DNA of 64,000 nt from Candidatus Chloroploca sp. Khr17 (GTDB taxonomy: Bacteria > Chloroflexota > Chloroflexia > Chloroflexales > Chloroflexaceae), in the NCBI RefSeq assembly GCF_004138165.1, contig NZ_RYFF01000021.1:1-64000 (forward strand). Reading direction: 5' to 3'. How positions within the stretch are numbered: the first letter of the stretch is position 1; every line of letters begins with the position of its first letter. The notes under the pieces were generated by a model. The model was given only the letters and a program-made list of their open reading frames with translations. It made no database searches and had not been told where the DNA came from. Both the position numbers and the translations under genes were made by a program. Shown one piece after another: positions 8,290-17,054 of the stretch.

Positions 8290-9369
8290 ATGCCTATGCC
8301 GCAACCGTACGACATCGCCATTATTGGTGCCGGGCCGATTGGCCTTGAACTGGCCGTGTGTCTCAAGCTCAGGGGGGTACGCTATGTGCAGTTCGATGCG
8401 GGTCAGATTGGTCATACGATGACCTGGTGGCCGCGCCAGACGACCTTTTTTAGTACAAGCGAGCGTATTGCGATTGCGGGGGTGCCGATCCCCAATAATC
8501 ATCAGCAACGCACGACCGGCGAAGAGTATCTGGCGTATCTGCGGGCGGTCGTCGAGCAGTTCGACCTGCATATCAATAGCTACGAGCCGGTGACGAGCGT
8601 GACGGGCGCGCTCGGGGCGTTTACGCTGCACACCAGCCATCGCACCGGGCCTCGCACCTATCAGGCGGCGCGGGTAGTCCTGGCGATTGGTGATATGCAC
8701 TGGCCCCTTCGCCTCGATCTTCCCGGTGAGGATCTGCCCCATGTGAGTCACTATTTTCGTGATCCGCACGACTATTTTCGGCGCCGGTTGTTGATTGTTG
8801 GCGGCAAAAATTCCGCCGTCGAAGCCGCTCTCCGCTGCTGGCGGGCCGGTGCCCAGGTGACGATGAGCTATCGCCGTGCGACCTTCGATGAGCGCCGGGT
8901 GAAGCATTGGCTCATGCCCGATCTGCTGGCCCAGATCGAAGCCGGGACGATCCGCTTTTTGCCCGAGACGATGCCGGTGGCAATTACGCCTGATTATGTT
9001 GAATTCGCTCATACCGTCGACGGCGAACCGGTGCCTGGGACGACGCTGCGCCATGCGACTGATTTTGTCTTGTTGGCAACCGGCTTTCGCGGCGACCAGA
9101 GCCTGCTCGAAGAGGTGGGCGTGTTGCTCGAAGGTTCCAATCGCGTTCCCCGCTTTGATCCCGAAACAATGGAGACCAATGTCCCCGGTGTCTATGTCGC
9201 AGGGACGGTGGCGGCCGGCGTTCAGCAGCGCTACTCGCTCTTTATCGAAAATTGTCACGACCACGCCGGCAAGATCACGCGGGCGGTGACTGGCCTCTGG
9301 CCGACAACGCTTGGCGATATTCCCGCCCGCACCTATGGGCTCGCCTTTGAGCAATTTGAGGCAAATTGA
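8290..9369 (+). CDS. YpdA-like FAD/NAD(P)-dependent disulfide reductase family protein
   Basis: The 359-residue flavoprotein has an N-terminal FAD-binding GxGxxG ([16 protein letters not shown]) and a second dinucleotide motif ([15 protein letters not shown]) near residue 170. The C-terminal ATG-type segment [10 protein letters not shown] follows, with [11 protein letters not shown] later. The arrangement fits the YpdA/Bdr family, known in Firmicutes as bacillithiol disulfide reductases. No redox-active CxxC is visible, which is also true of YpdA. Chloroflexota are not known bacillithiol producers to my knowledge, so the substrate is open. The ATG follows AAGGAA at a good distance. Confidence 0.75.
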   Translation: MPMPQPYDIAIIGAGPIGLELAVCLKLRGVRYVQFDAGQIGHTMTWWPRQTTFFSTSERIAIAGVPIPNNHQQRTTGEEYLAYLRAVVEQFDLHINSYEPVTSVTGALGAFTLHTSHRTGPRTYQAARVVLAIGDMHWPLRLDLPGEDLPHVSHYFRDPHDYFRRRLLIVGGKNSAVEAALRCWRAGAQVTMSYRRATFDERRVKHWLMPDLLAQIEAGTIRFLPETMPVAITPDYVEFAHTVDGEPVPGTTLRHATDFVLLATGFRGDQSLLEEVGVLLEGSNRVPRFDPETMETNVPGVYVAGTVAAGVQQRYSLFIENCHDHAGKITRAVTGLWPTTLGDIPARTYGLAFEQFEAN

Positions 9370-9389
9370 CACTCTGCGTTATTTATGGC

Positions 9390-9419
9390 TTGACAGGTCT
9401 CATAGGTATTTGTTATACT
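9390..9419 (+). promoter_or_regulatory. Near-consensus promoter for the CocE/NonD hydrolase
   Basis: TTGACA and TATACT are separated by 18 bp just after the flavoprotein gene. The predicted transcript has a leader of about 235 bases with a small hairpin (gcgcatcaggatgcgc) before the hydrolase start. Confidence 0.75.
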
Positions 9420-9597
9420 TTTTATAACGCACCGTGTAATATTTGTCATATGCTTTGTGGCGAAGCCAGGATGCTTTCTCCCAGAGCATGTTCAGGTTCA
9501 AGAGGGCAGGGTTCTCGTTTTCCCTACCCTATCTTTCCCATTTTCATTCGACAAGGTTTTAGGCTCCTTTACCGTTCGGAGGCATGGAGCGCATCAG

Positions 9598-9645
9598 GAT
9601 GCGCTGAGCTATTTCCTATTTGTTATTTCCTAAATCCTTGTCTTA
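9598..9645 (+). repeat. 48-bp dispersed repeat, copy 1
   Basis: gatgcgctgagct, then tttcctatt, then cctaaatccttgtctta. The second copy is at 22029-22076, also in an untranslated region upstream of a gene. It lies directly before the hydrolase Shine-Dalgarno site. Confidence 0.7.
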
Positions 9646-9659
9646 TAGAGGAAGATCTC

Positions 9660-11435
9660 ATGCGGCGTTTGCTGGCGGCCATCGGCATAACTGGGCTCGG
9701 ATTGGTTGGCGCGGGGTTCTATGCCAAGCGTCGCCAGATCATTGCTCGTGCGTTTGGCTTGCGCCCACCCGAATATGCGGTGGCTGCCGAGTATGATCTG
9801 CCTGTGCCAATGCCCGATGGCACGGTGCTCTATGCGGATCGCTTTTTTCCGCGTGCCAGTGGGCAGTTTCCGACGATTTTGATCCGTACGCCGTATGGTC
9901 GCCCCTCCGAGACCCGGTTGCTCGGGCCGGGTGGGTTGATGGGGGCGGCACTCTTTGCTGAGCGTGGGTACAATGTGGTGGTGCAGGGCGTCCGCGGGCG
10001 GTTCCGTTCGGGCGGGTTCTTTGAACCTTTTGTTCACGAGCACGAGGATGGCCGCACGACGTTGGACTGGATCGCTGCCCAGCCCTGGTTCGAGGGCAAT
10101 CTGGGGATGTGGGGGCCAAGTTATCTTGGCTATACCCAGTGGGCCGTGGCCGCCGATGCGCCGCCGTTTCTCAAGGCGATCATGCCGGTGATTACAACCA
10201 GCCGCTTCTCGCATTCGTTCTATCCTGGTGGCCCGTTTGCCTATGAGTCGTCGCTGCGCTGGGCAACCTATCTTGAGGCGACCAACCGCCGCTCGCTTGA
10301 CCTGGTTGCCCTCGTGCGGGTGTTGCGCCCGCAGCGCGAGGCGACCCTGGCGGCAACCCTGGCTTCGGCACCGCTCGCTGAAGCCGATCGCCGGGCGACC
10401 GGGGCTGTGCAGCCCTTCTTTCAGCAGTGGCTTGCCGAGCCAGACCCTGAGGGTGCCTATTGGTCGCGGGTGGATTTTGATCGCTCGCTTGCGCGGGTAA
10501 CGCCAGCCGTGCATCTGGTCGCTGCGTGGTACGACATTTTCCTGCGTGACCAACTTGCCGATTATACCGACTTGCTGGCTGCTGATGCGCGGCCCTATCT
10601 CACGGTGCTCGCCGGGCACCATACCTCCAAGAGCATCCTTGGCGCGGCTGTGCGCGAGGGGTTAGCGTGGTTTGATGCGCTGTTGCAAGGGCGTGACGTG
10701 CCGCGCCGACGGGCCGTACGGCTGGCGCTGCTCGGGGCGCACGAAACGCACGAGATGGATTTTTGGCCTCCGCCGGCGCAATTGCAGCGGCTCTATCTGC
10801 ACGCGGGGGGCTGGTTGCGTGAGACCAGGGCGCAAGAGGCTCCCGCTTCATCGTTCGCGTATGACCCGCACGATCCAACGCCTTCGGTTGGCGGGCCGGT
10901 CTTGAGCCCGAATGGTGGGGCGCGTAACCAGGCGCTGGTTGAGGCGCGGGATGATGTGTTGCTCTTTACCAGTGTCCCGCTCGAAGCGCCGCTTGATGTG
11001 CTTGGCTATGTGCGCCTCGAGGTTTTTGTACGTTCCAATCTGGCCTATTTCGATCTCGTCGGGCGGCTCTGTGCGGTTGACCCTGATGGGCGGAGCATCA
11101 ATGTCTGCGAGGGTACTATCCGCGTTGAGCCGGGTGTCGGTGAGCGCCAACCTGACGGCAGCCTCCGGCTCGAACTTGATCTCTGGGCCACAGCACGGCG
11201 CTTTCAGGCCGGGCAACGCCTGCGGTTGCATCTCTGTAGTGGGGCTCACCCCCGCTGGAATGTCAATAGTGGGGACGGACGGGCCTTGAGCGACGCTGTA
11301 CCGGCGGGTCTGCGTGCTCGCCAAACGATCTTTCACGACGCCCAGCATCCCTCAGTTCTGCTTCTTCCCGTTGTCAGTGAAGCAACCAGGCAGGCCATGG
11401 CAGGCGAGCAACTCCAGGAGGTTGCAACAACATGA
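9660..11435 (+). CDS. CocE/NonD family hydrolase (X-Pro dipeptidyl-peptidase-like)
   Basis: The 591-residue protein starts at an ATG preceded by GAGGAAG; upstream in-frame codons fall inside the leader. Residues 1-25 are hydrophobic, a possible anchor. The alpha/beta-hydrolase core has nucleophile serine in WGPSYLGYTQW, a probable acid in AWYDIFLRD and the histidine in VLAGHHTSKS. The C-terminal part (about 360-585) fits the galactose-binding PepX_C beta domain of the S15/CocE family. Members hydrolyse esters, amides or Xaa-Pro peptides; the substrate cannot be read from sequence. The preceding flavoprotein gene has the same direction, but a promoter separates the two. Confidence 0.88.
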   Translation: MRRLLAAIGITGLGLVGAGFYAKRRQIIARAFGLRPPEYAVAAEYDLPVPMPDGTVLYADRFFPRASGQFPTILIRTPYGRPSETRLLGPGGLMGAALFAERGYNVVVQGVRGRFRSGGFFEPFVHEHEDGRTTLDWIAAQPWFEGNLGMWGPSYLGYTQWAVAADAPPFLKAIMPVITTSRFSHSFYPGGPFAYESSLRWATYLEATNRRSLDLVALVRVLRPQREATLAATLASAPLAEADRRATGAVQPFFQQWLAEPDPEGAYWSRVDFDRSLARVTPAVHLVAAWYDIFLRDQLADYTDLLAADARPYLTVLAGHHTSKSILGAAVREGLAWFDALLQGRDVPRRRAVRLALLGAHETHEMDFWPPPAQLQRLYLHAGGWLRETRAQEAPASSFAYDPHDPTPSVGGPVLSPNGGARNQALVEARDDVLLFTSVPLEAPLDVLGYVRLEVFVRSNLAYFDLVGRLCAVDPDGRSINVCEGTIRVEPGVGERQPDGSLRLELDLWATARRFQAGQRLRLHLCSGAHPRWNVNSGDGRALSDAVPAGLRARQTIFHDAQHPSVLLLPVVSEATRQAMAGEQLQEVATT

Positions 11436-11751
11436 TGCAGTACATCCGGGCCACCGGGCCAGTAGGGTTAGGGCTACCGCCCTAAAGAGGTGTTTTGTGG
11501 GGGCCTGCGGTCTCCGGAAACTCGCGTCGTATGCTGGTAAAAACGGCCAGCATACGCAATGGCTCGTAGGGCGACAGCTCCAGGAATGGGTGGTTGTCTG
11601 GCAACAAGCCAGCTAGGCTAACTTGTTGCCAGACAAGTAGCAAGAGACGGCAAGGCAGGGCTCGGCCCTGCACACAACAACCAGGCGCAGCCAGAGAGGC
11701 TGCATCACTACAGCAGCGGTATCACTACCGCATCAAGAGGAGGCCTCGACA
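11436..11751. other. Hairpin-rich leader of the acyl-CoA dehydrogenase gene
   Basis: Contains a 10-bp hairpin CGTATGCTGG/CCAGCATACG (11528-11556), a perfect 15-bp hairpin TTGTCTGGCAACAAG/CTTGTTGCCAGACAA (11594-11636), gcagggctcggccctgc and agcggtatcactaccgc. The first may terminate the hydrolase transcript. The others may lie in the leader of the next gene. No coding potential is convincing. Confidence 0.6.
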
Positions 11752-12921
11752 ATGGAGTACGAGCACAGTGATGAGATCAAGATGCTGCGTCAGACGGTGC
11801 GCGAGTTCGTGGATAAGGAGATCCGTCCTATCGCCCGTGAGGTTGATGAAGAGGAGCGGGTGCCGCTAGAGACGTTTAAGAAAGCCGGTGAGTTGGGCTT
11901 GTTGGGTGTGCCGTTCCCCGAAGTGTATGGCGGGCTCGACATGGGCATCACGGGCTATTGTGTGTTGATGGAGGAGTTGAACCGTGCCTGTGCGAGCCAT
12001 GCGACGATCTTTGGGGCGCATGCCCAGCTTGCCGCGATGAGTGTTTACCTCGGGGGCAATGAGGCCCAGAAGGACAAGTACCTCCGCCCGATGAATGAGG
12101 GCCGTCTCGTGGGGGCCTGGGCCTTGACCGAGCCGAACGCGGGCAGTGATGCGGCTAATCTTAGTACAACCGCCGAATTGCGTGGCGATGAGTGGGTCAT
12201 CAATGGTCAGAAGATGTGGATCACCAATGGCAGCTTCGCCGATGTGATCATTGTGCATGCTGTGACCGACAAGACCAAAGGTGCCCGTGGTGGGATCACC
12301 GCGTTCATCGTCGAGAAAGACTTCCCCGGTTTCCAAGTGGGCAAAGTTGAGGACAAGATGGGCCTGAAGGCGTCGCATACCGCAAGCCTCTTCTTTGAGG
12401 ATATGCGTGTGCCAGCCGAAAATGTGCTTGGTGGCGTCGGCCATGGGTTCCAGGTTGCCATGCGGACCCTCGATATCGGGCGCTGCGGGCTTGGTGGCAG
12501 CAGTGTTGGGGCAGCGAAAGAGGCGTTTGAGCTCAGTCGCAATTATGCTATCGAGCGCCATCAGTTTGGTCGACCCATCGCTGATTTGCAGGCGATCCAG
12601 TTTAAGCTTGCCGAAATGGCGGTCAAGATCTATACGATGGAGCAGATCGTCTACGATTGTGCACGCAAGGTTGATGATGGCAAGAATGCGACGCTCGAAA
12701 GCAGCATCGTCAAGCTCTACTGTACCGAGATGGCGAGCCAGGTGATTGACGAAGCCATCCAGATCTACGGCGGCATGGGCTTCTCACGTGAAGTGCCGCT
12801 CGAGCGGATGTACCGCGATGCCCGGGTGACCCGTATCTTTGAGGGCACCAACGAGATCCAGAAGAGCGTCATCGCGAGCGAGTTGCTCAAGCAGGTCGGC
12901 TACCGCGTCAATCGACGCTAG
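11752..12921 (+). CDS. Acyl-CoA dehydrogenase
   Basis: This 389-residue flavoenzyme fits the acyl-CoA dehydrogenase family (FAD-dependent alpha,beta-oxidation of acyl-CoA with transfer to ETF). The N-terminal helical domain is followed by the signature AWALTEPNAGSDAA (about 120-133) and the FAD-binding WITNGSFAD. The C-terminal helical domain contains IQIYGGMGFSREVPLERMYR. The catalytic base is Glu364 in RIFEGTNEIQ, as in short/medium-chain and glutaryl/butyryl types. ATG is preceded by AGAGGAGG. Its electron acceptor is probably the ETF encoded by etfAB at 55964-57731. Chain-length specificity cannot be set. Confidence 0.93.
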   Translation: MEYEHSDEIKMLRQTVREFVDKEIRPIAREVDEEERVPLETFKKAGELGLLGVPFPEVYGGLDMGITGYCVLMEELNRACASHATIFGAHAQLAAMSVYLGGNEAQKDKYLRPMNEGRLVGAWALTEPNAGSDAANLSTTAELRGDEWVINGQKMWITNGSFADVIIVHAVTDKTKGARGGITAFIVEKDFPGFQVGKVEDKMGLKASHTASLFFEDMRVPAENVLGGVGHGFQVAMRTLDIGRCGLGGSSVGAAKEAFELSRNYAIERHQFGRPIADLQAIQFKLAEMAVKIYTMEQIVYDCARKVDDGKNATLESSIVKLYCTEMASQVIDEAIQIYGGMGFSREVPLERMYRDARVTRIFEGTNEIQKSVIASELLKQVGYRVNRR

Positions 12922-12958
12922 AGCTTTGCTCTGCCGATCCTCTGTCCCGAAGAAGCGT

Positions 12959-13003
12959 TTTCGCGTGGTTAGTGGCGGCAAAGCCGCCACTAACCACGCG
13001 AAA
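12959..13003. terminator. 21-bp perfect hairpin, convergent gene ends
   Basis: TTTCGCGTGGTTAGTGGCGG plus C pairs perfectly with its complement across an AAA loop. It sits between the convergent acyl-CoA dehydrogenase and cytochrome genes, so it may terminate in both directions. There is no clear U-tract. Confidence 0.75.
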
Positions 13004-13048
13004 TATAGGGATACGTAGCTGTGCCGTGAACAAAGATGACATAGCTGC

Positions 13049-14299
13049 CTAATCACCCTCTTGCCCCGTAGGATGGCAGCTAGCGCAGTCATCAATATTG
13101 CCTGAAATTCCCTCCTCACTATGTTTGGCAAGTGTGGCGGCTTGCGGATGTGCATGGCAGTTGTAGCAGGTATACACGGTATACTGTTGCGGGTTCGTGT
13201 GGCATGTCGCACACGCGATTGTGCCCTCACCGCCATGGTTCAGCGGGAAGGTATGATCAAAGATGGCCCCTTCCCAACGGCTCGTCGTGTGACAACTGTT
13301 GCAATTCGTGCCAAACTGTCCCAGGTGAACCTGTGGCTCGGCGTGACATGATGCGCAATCCGTGGGTGTACCCTGGAAGATATGGTTGCTGTGACAACTT
13401 GTGCAAGGTGTCGTGATGTGGGCACCGGTAAGCGGGAAGGCGGTGCGACTGTGATCGAAGGTCGCTTGCTCCCAACCAGCCGGGGTATGACAACTCGCGC
13501 AGTCACTGCCGTAGGTGCCATTATGGATGTCATCGGTCTGGTGGCAACCGACACAAGTCGTCGCAAGGCCAACAAAACCCGCAGCATCACGTACCTCACC
13601 ATGGCAACTCGTACACGTAGCCTCGCCGTGTTTGCCAGCGAGAGGAACCGTCAGGGTATTGTGGTCAAAGCCGCTGAAGCGATCAATGCCGTCATGACAG
13701 TTTTGGCAGTCTGCCCCAAAATCAGCAACGTGCGAGACGACAAAATCAGCCTGGTAGTCCATATGGCAGTCGATGCAAATCGCCTGATCGAAACGATAGG
13801 CATTGATTGGGCGCGGGGTGATCTTCAGCGCAGTGTGGCAATCGGCACAGGCAAAAACAGACCCAGTGCTGGTGTACTGGTGAGCAGTCAACGCGAAACC
13901 CAGTGCAGCGTGCGGGAATGCCGTGAGCTCCATTTCAGTGAGCGTAGCAGTCGGTCCGCCATGTTCGGTGTGACAACTCAAACAAGCTCCCCCGTCGGGC
14001 AAAGCACCGTGCAGAGTGTCAGAGCTGGTGAGTTGAGCCTGGATGTCGGTGTGGCAGTCGAGGCAAAGACCGGCCATGCCACGGGTATCGAGCGGGTTGG
14101 TATGACAAGCACCACAATTCCCCCCGAGTGCAGCGTGTGAGCTCACGCCGCCAAGCGGTACACCCATCCGCGCCTGGGCATTCAGGGGGCCAGGGCTGAA
14201 CATATTGCCACCACCGAGAATCCAGGCAATCAGGACGGCCACCATAGCCGTAAGCCCGGCAGCTATGCCAAAGGGTGTAAGACAGCCAAGACGATGCAT
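13049..14299 (-). CDS. Fifteen-CXXCH multiheme cytochrome c
   Basis: The 416-residue protein has a single N-terminal hydrophobic segment (about residues 8-30: signal or anchor) followed by fifteen CXXCH heme-binding motifs, for example CGACH, CLDCH, CADCH, CQNCH, CTSCH, CVGCH and CYNCH. Additional histidines such as HTEHGG and HSNH could be distal ligands. Motifs resemble cytochrome c3/c7-like repeats. It would be periplasmic and carry electrons over long distances. The ATG is preceded by GAGGAG. It is the last gene of the ferredoxin - FAD oxidoreductase - cytochrome b operon, starting 11 bases after the latter. Partner and terminal acceptor are unknown. Confidence 0.9.
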   Translation of the reverse strand: MHRLGCLTPFGIAAGLTAMVAVLIAWILGGGNMFSPGPLNAQARMGVPLGGVSSHAALGGNCGACHTNPLDTRGMAGLCLDCHTDIQAQLTSSDTLHGALPDGGACLSCHTEHGGPTATLTEMELTAFPHAALGFALTAHQYTSTGSVFACADCHTALKITPRPINAYRFDQAICIDCHMDYQADFVVSHVADFGADCQNCHDGIDRFSGFDHNTLTVPLAGKHGEATCTSCHGEVRDAAGFVGLATTCVGCHQTDDIHNGTYGSDCASCHTPAGWEQATFDHSRTAFPLTGAHITTPCTSCHSNHIFQGTPTDCASCHAEPQVHLGQFGTNCNSCHTTSRWEGAIFDHTFPLNHGGEGTIACATCHTNPQQYTVYTCYNCHAHPQAATLAKHSEEGISGNIDDCASCHPTGQEGD

Positions 14300-14310
14300 C
14301 ATCAGTCTCC

Positions 14311-15171
14311 TCAACGCAACAAGGTTGCGTAGTAGAGCGCGGCACCAATATGCACACATGCCAGCGCGAACAGGGCCACTCCGAGGGGGATATGGATGGT
14401 GTGCCAGAGAGCCATCAGGCGGCGTGCAATGGCGAGGGATTCGATCTGACGCAAGAGCCGTTGGCGCTCGGCCAATGTATGGCGGATCTCGACGACCGTT
14501 GCTTGATCGATGATCCCAAGCGTGGCAAGGAGGCGTTGCTGCTCGGCCCGGTCGCGCCAGGCAAGGAGCGGACGAGCGAGCAGTGCCGTGAGTGGACTAC
14601 CAAGAACGGGTGGTGGTGTCGTAAGCAGATCGGTGGATGGCAGGTTACGTAAGGCCGAGCCAGGACGGGCTAGAGTCTCTAGGCGTGTCGCGCTTGCGGT
14701 CAGGCGAGCCTCGAGATCGGCGAGCGATAGTTCGGCACCGTCCACGGTGCGGGGAATGGCTGTGTAGACATAGCGTCCCACGAAGCCACTCAGAACAACC
14801 ACGACTGTGAGTAAGGTGACGACTCCAGCCAGTCCATTGAACCGCCAGGCCGTATGCAACACCACCATATACGAACCCACGATGCCCATAACAATATGCC
14901 ACTGAAGCCAGGTACTCAGCCGCCCATAGGTTCGCCCGCGCATCCGTTTGCGTAGCGAGTAGAGGGTTTCGGTAGCCAGCATGAGGAGAAAGCCGATCAC
15001 ACCCAGGCTGTGACCAAAGAAGGCGCCAGGGGCGGTGTCAAGGCGCTGCATGGCCCAGACATAGCAAGCTGTGACCGCTCCGACCCCAATCACGGCTATC
15101 TCTAGTTCATAGGTCGTGTGGCGCGGCGGTCGTCGCCCCCGAGGTAGTGGCAGTTCACCGCTTGTCTGCAT
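14311..15171 (-). CDS. Membrane cytochrome b-like protein
   Basis: The 286-residue protein has about five transmembrane helices, near residues 25-45, 52-72, 92-110, 115-140 and 255-280, with a roughly 100-residue soluble, partly helical stretch before the last. Histidines lie in the helices (FFGHSLG, LQWHIVMG, VVLHTAWRF, LWHTIHIPLG, CVHIG), consistent with two b-type hemes in a ferric reductase or b561-like fold. The start is an ATG after GGGAG and overlaps the end of the FAD oxidoreductase gene by 17 bases, showing tight coupling. Likely role is passing electrons across the membrane to the multiheme cytochrome. Exact family not recognised. Confidence 0.7.
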   Translation of the reverse strand: MQTSGELPLPRGRRPPRHTTYELEIAVIGVGAVTACYVWAMQRLDTAPGAFFGHSLGVIGFLLMLATETLYSLRKRMRGRTYGRLSTWLQWHIVMGIVGSYMVVLHTAWRFNGLAGVVTLLTVVVVLSGFVGRYVYTAIPRTVDGAELSLADLEARLTASATRLETLARPGSALRNLPSTDLLTTPPPVLGSPLTALLARPLLAWRDRAEQQRLLATLGIIDQATVVEIRHTLAERQRLLRQIESLAIARRLMALWHTIHIPLGVALFALACVHIGAALYYATLLR

Positions 15172-16477
15172 GGCTCTGCTCCCATTCAGCATAGAACGAC
15201 ATGATGAGGTGCGCAATGGCGCTCTTATCAGCGAGCAGGGCTTGACGAATAGGCGTAAGATCGGCGTTGGCGGCAATCAGCCGCTGTAGTGGCCGCGAGA
15301 GCGTTTGATCCCCCATCACAAGCGCCCCTTTGAGCGTCTGCTCACCAAGCATCAGGCGTAGGCGATTGACCGGATGTGGATCCACAACGACCCACGCTGA
15401 GCCAGCCATCCGCCAGGTTTCGCTATCACCACGGGCAATCGCGACGAGATCTGCATCCTCTCCACTACCCACAGACCCGATGATCGTTGTGGGGATACCA
15501 GCGAGCAAGGTGACATTCTGCGCTACGGTACGGCGGTAGGGCGTGGGGATGCCTGCCATCGTGGCCGCAGCAGCTTCCCCATGGGCCCGGGCCGTTGCCC
15601 AGAGCGTGTCGAGCGTCGCTTTGCCCGTCACTTCATTGTAGACCTGGGCGACGTCACCAGCCGCCAGAACATCCTCCGCGCTCGTCTTGAGGTAGGCGTC
15701 AGTCAGAATGCCCCGGTCGAGCTTGAGGCGACCGCTTTGGGCAAGATCGAGCCGTGGATGTGTGCCAATCGCGACGGCTAATAACGCACACGGGATGCGC
15801 TCGCCAGCCATGGTCTCGACCGCAATAAGGCGACCGCGTTTGCCGATCGCTTCACGTATCTGACTATGATGGTGAAGGATGATCCCTGTAGCACGAAGGT
15901 GATCCTCGACAAGTTGTGACTCATCGGGGTCGAGCACATTGGCCCAGTAACGCGCCCCGCGCAGCATGTAGTGAACCCGGCACCCCCGCGCATTGAGGCC
16001 CTCGGCAATTTCCAGGGCGGTGATGCCACCGCCGACAACAACGGCTTGCAGACCTTGACGCGCACGGCGCACAATGCTACGGGTATCGGCAAGGCTATCA
16101 AGGGTGACGATGCCGTCGAGCTCGCTCCCAGGGAAGTCAGGTAAGGCTGCACGCGCACCGGTGGCGAGAAGCAGTTTGTCATAAGCGAGGGTTTGCCCAT
16201 CAGCAAGGATCAGGCGATGCGCATAGGGATCAAGCTGATTAGCCCGAGCCTGCACCCAGGTCAAGCCGAGCGCACGCAACTCGGCGGGCGAGCGAGGAAA
16301 GAGTTGCGTCTCAGGGATAAGCCCACTGAGATAATAGGCGAGACCCGGACGCGAATAGAAACCCGCAGGATCGTCAGTAACGACCGTAACACTGGCCGAC
16401 GGCTCACGGGTGCGTAACGATTCGGCAGCGGCAATGCCAGCTACGCCCGCTCCGACAATAACATAGCGCAAACCCAT
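15155..16477 (-). CDS. FAD/NAD(P)-dependent oxidoreductase (NirB/rubredoxin reductase-like)
   Basis: The 440-residue flavoprotein has FAD-binding YVIVGAGVAGIAAAESL at the N-terminus and a NAD(P)-binding motif AVVVGGGITALEIAEGL near residue 145. ATG-type LLLATGAR and the DVLAAGDVAQVYN motif near residue 275 follow. This is the class II pyridine nucleotide-disulfide reductase layout used by NAD(P)H-nitrite reductase and rubredoxin reductases. No CxxC disulfide or Fe-S ligands are evident. ATG is preceded by GAGGAA. It lies 17 bases after the ferredoxin gene and overlaps the cytochrome b gene, so it probably moves electrons between NAD(P)H or ferredoxin and the membrane cytochrome. Confidence 0.85.
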   Translation of the reverse strand: MGLRYVIVGAGVAGIAAAESLRTREPSASVTVVTDDPAGFYSRPGLAYYLSGLIPETQLFPRSPAELRALGLTWVQARANQLDPYAHRLILADGQTLAYDKLLLATGARAALPDFPGSELDGIVTLDSLADTRSIVRRARQGLQAVVVGGGITALEIAEGLNARGCRVHYMLRGARYWANVLDPDESQLVEDHLRATGIILHHHSQIREAIGKRGRLIAVETMAGERIPCALLAVAIGTHPRLDLAQSGRLKLDRGILTDAYLKTSAEDVLAAGDVAQVYNEVTGKATLDTLWATARAHGEAAAATMAGIPTPYRRTVAQNVTLLAGIPTTIIGSVGSGEDADLVAIARGDSETWRMAGSAWVVVDPHPVNRLRLMLGEQTLKGALVMGDQTLSRPLQRLIAANADLTPIRQALLADKSAIAHLIMSFYAEWEQSHADKR

Positions 16478-16494
16478 TAGATTCCTCTTCTTTG

Positions 16495-16755
16495 TTACGC
16501 ACGCGAATGATCCGTCGGTGCAAAACGGAGCACACCTCGTGGGCAGCGGGCGATGCATTGCCCGCAGGTAAGGCAGCGTGGATCTTCAATCGCTGCGTTG
16601 CACCAGACGTAGGCTCGTACGTCAAGACCGATCGGGCAGTTGTAAGAGCAGACACCACACTGGACACAGCGCACCGAGTCGGCAACGACCTGTCCTGTGG
16701 CAAGCACCTCGGCCCTGATGAGATCCAGGGTGAGGGATCGTGCTACGAATGCCAT
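16495..16755 (-). CDS. Di-[4Fe-4S] ferredoxin-like protein
   Basis: The 86-residue protein has two cysteine clusters, CVQCGVCSYNCP and CLTCGQCIARCP, each CxxCxxCxxxC, separated by about 30 residues. It would hold two [4Fe-4S] clusters. The spacing and the YNCPIGLDVRAYV segment recall HdrC- or succinate dehydrogenase-like iron-sulfur modules rather than short clostridial ferredoxins. The chosen ATG is preceded by GAGAGAGG; a TTG one codon upstream is the alternative. It is the first gene of the electron-transfer operon and probably the cytoplasmic electron entry or exit point. Confidence 0.85.
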   Translation of the reverse strand: MAFVARSLTLDLIRAEVLATGQVVADSVRCVQCGVCSYNCPIGLDVRAYVWCNAAIEDPRCLTCGQCIARCPRGVLRFAPTDHSRA

Positions 16756-17054
16756 CAAAACCTCTCTCTCGCATGGGCGACATTGTTTGTGGTCGCCTGC
16801 ACGATAGTTATGAATTCTCCCTTGAGCGTAGCACCAGTTACTTGGAATTTGCTTGGAATTTTGATGATCCTGGTAGCAGAGTCATAATCTATGGTGAAGC
16901 AACCTTATCGATCTGTCCTGACGATCCTTCACCTGCCTCGCCACCTTTTTCCTGTGAGCAATCTTGGAATATGACGTGATGCTTTCCAATGTGCATCCAA
17001 GGAAAGAGTTGTAGAGTAGGCTCACATATCATTTTAGTAAGGAGCTTCATTCTT
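16756..17054. promoter_or_regulatory. Divergent regulatory region with 11-bp direct repeats
   Basis: CTTGGAATTT occurs at 16841-16850 and again at 16852-16861 (11-bp period), with a third near-copy CTTGGAATAT at 16963-16972. A possible plus-strand promoter, TTGATG - 16 bp - CATAAT, follows the pair. Tandem repeats of one helical turn are typical operators of PhoB/OmpR-type regulators. The regulator is not identified. Confidence 0.45.

Noticed and set aside
8209-9372. 387-codon minus-strand open frame opposite the YpdA-like gene
   Set aside because: It is the complementary-strand shadow of a clear flavoprotein gene; similar shadows occur at 5644-6708, 9630-10622, 25571-26554, 29061-30071 and 32974-34239.
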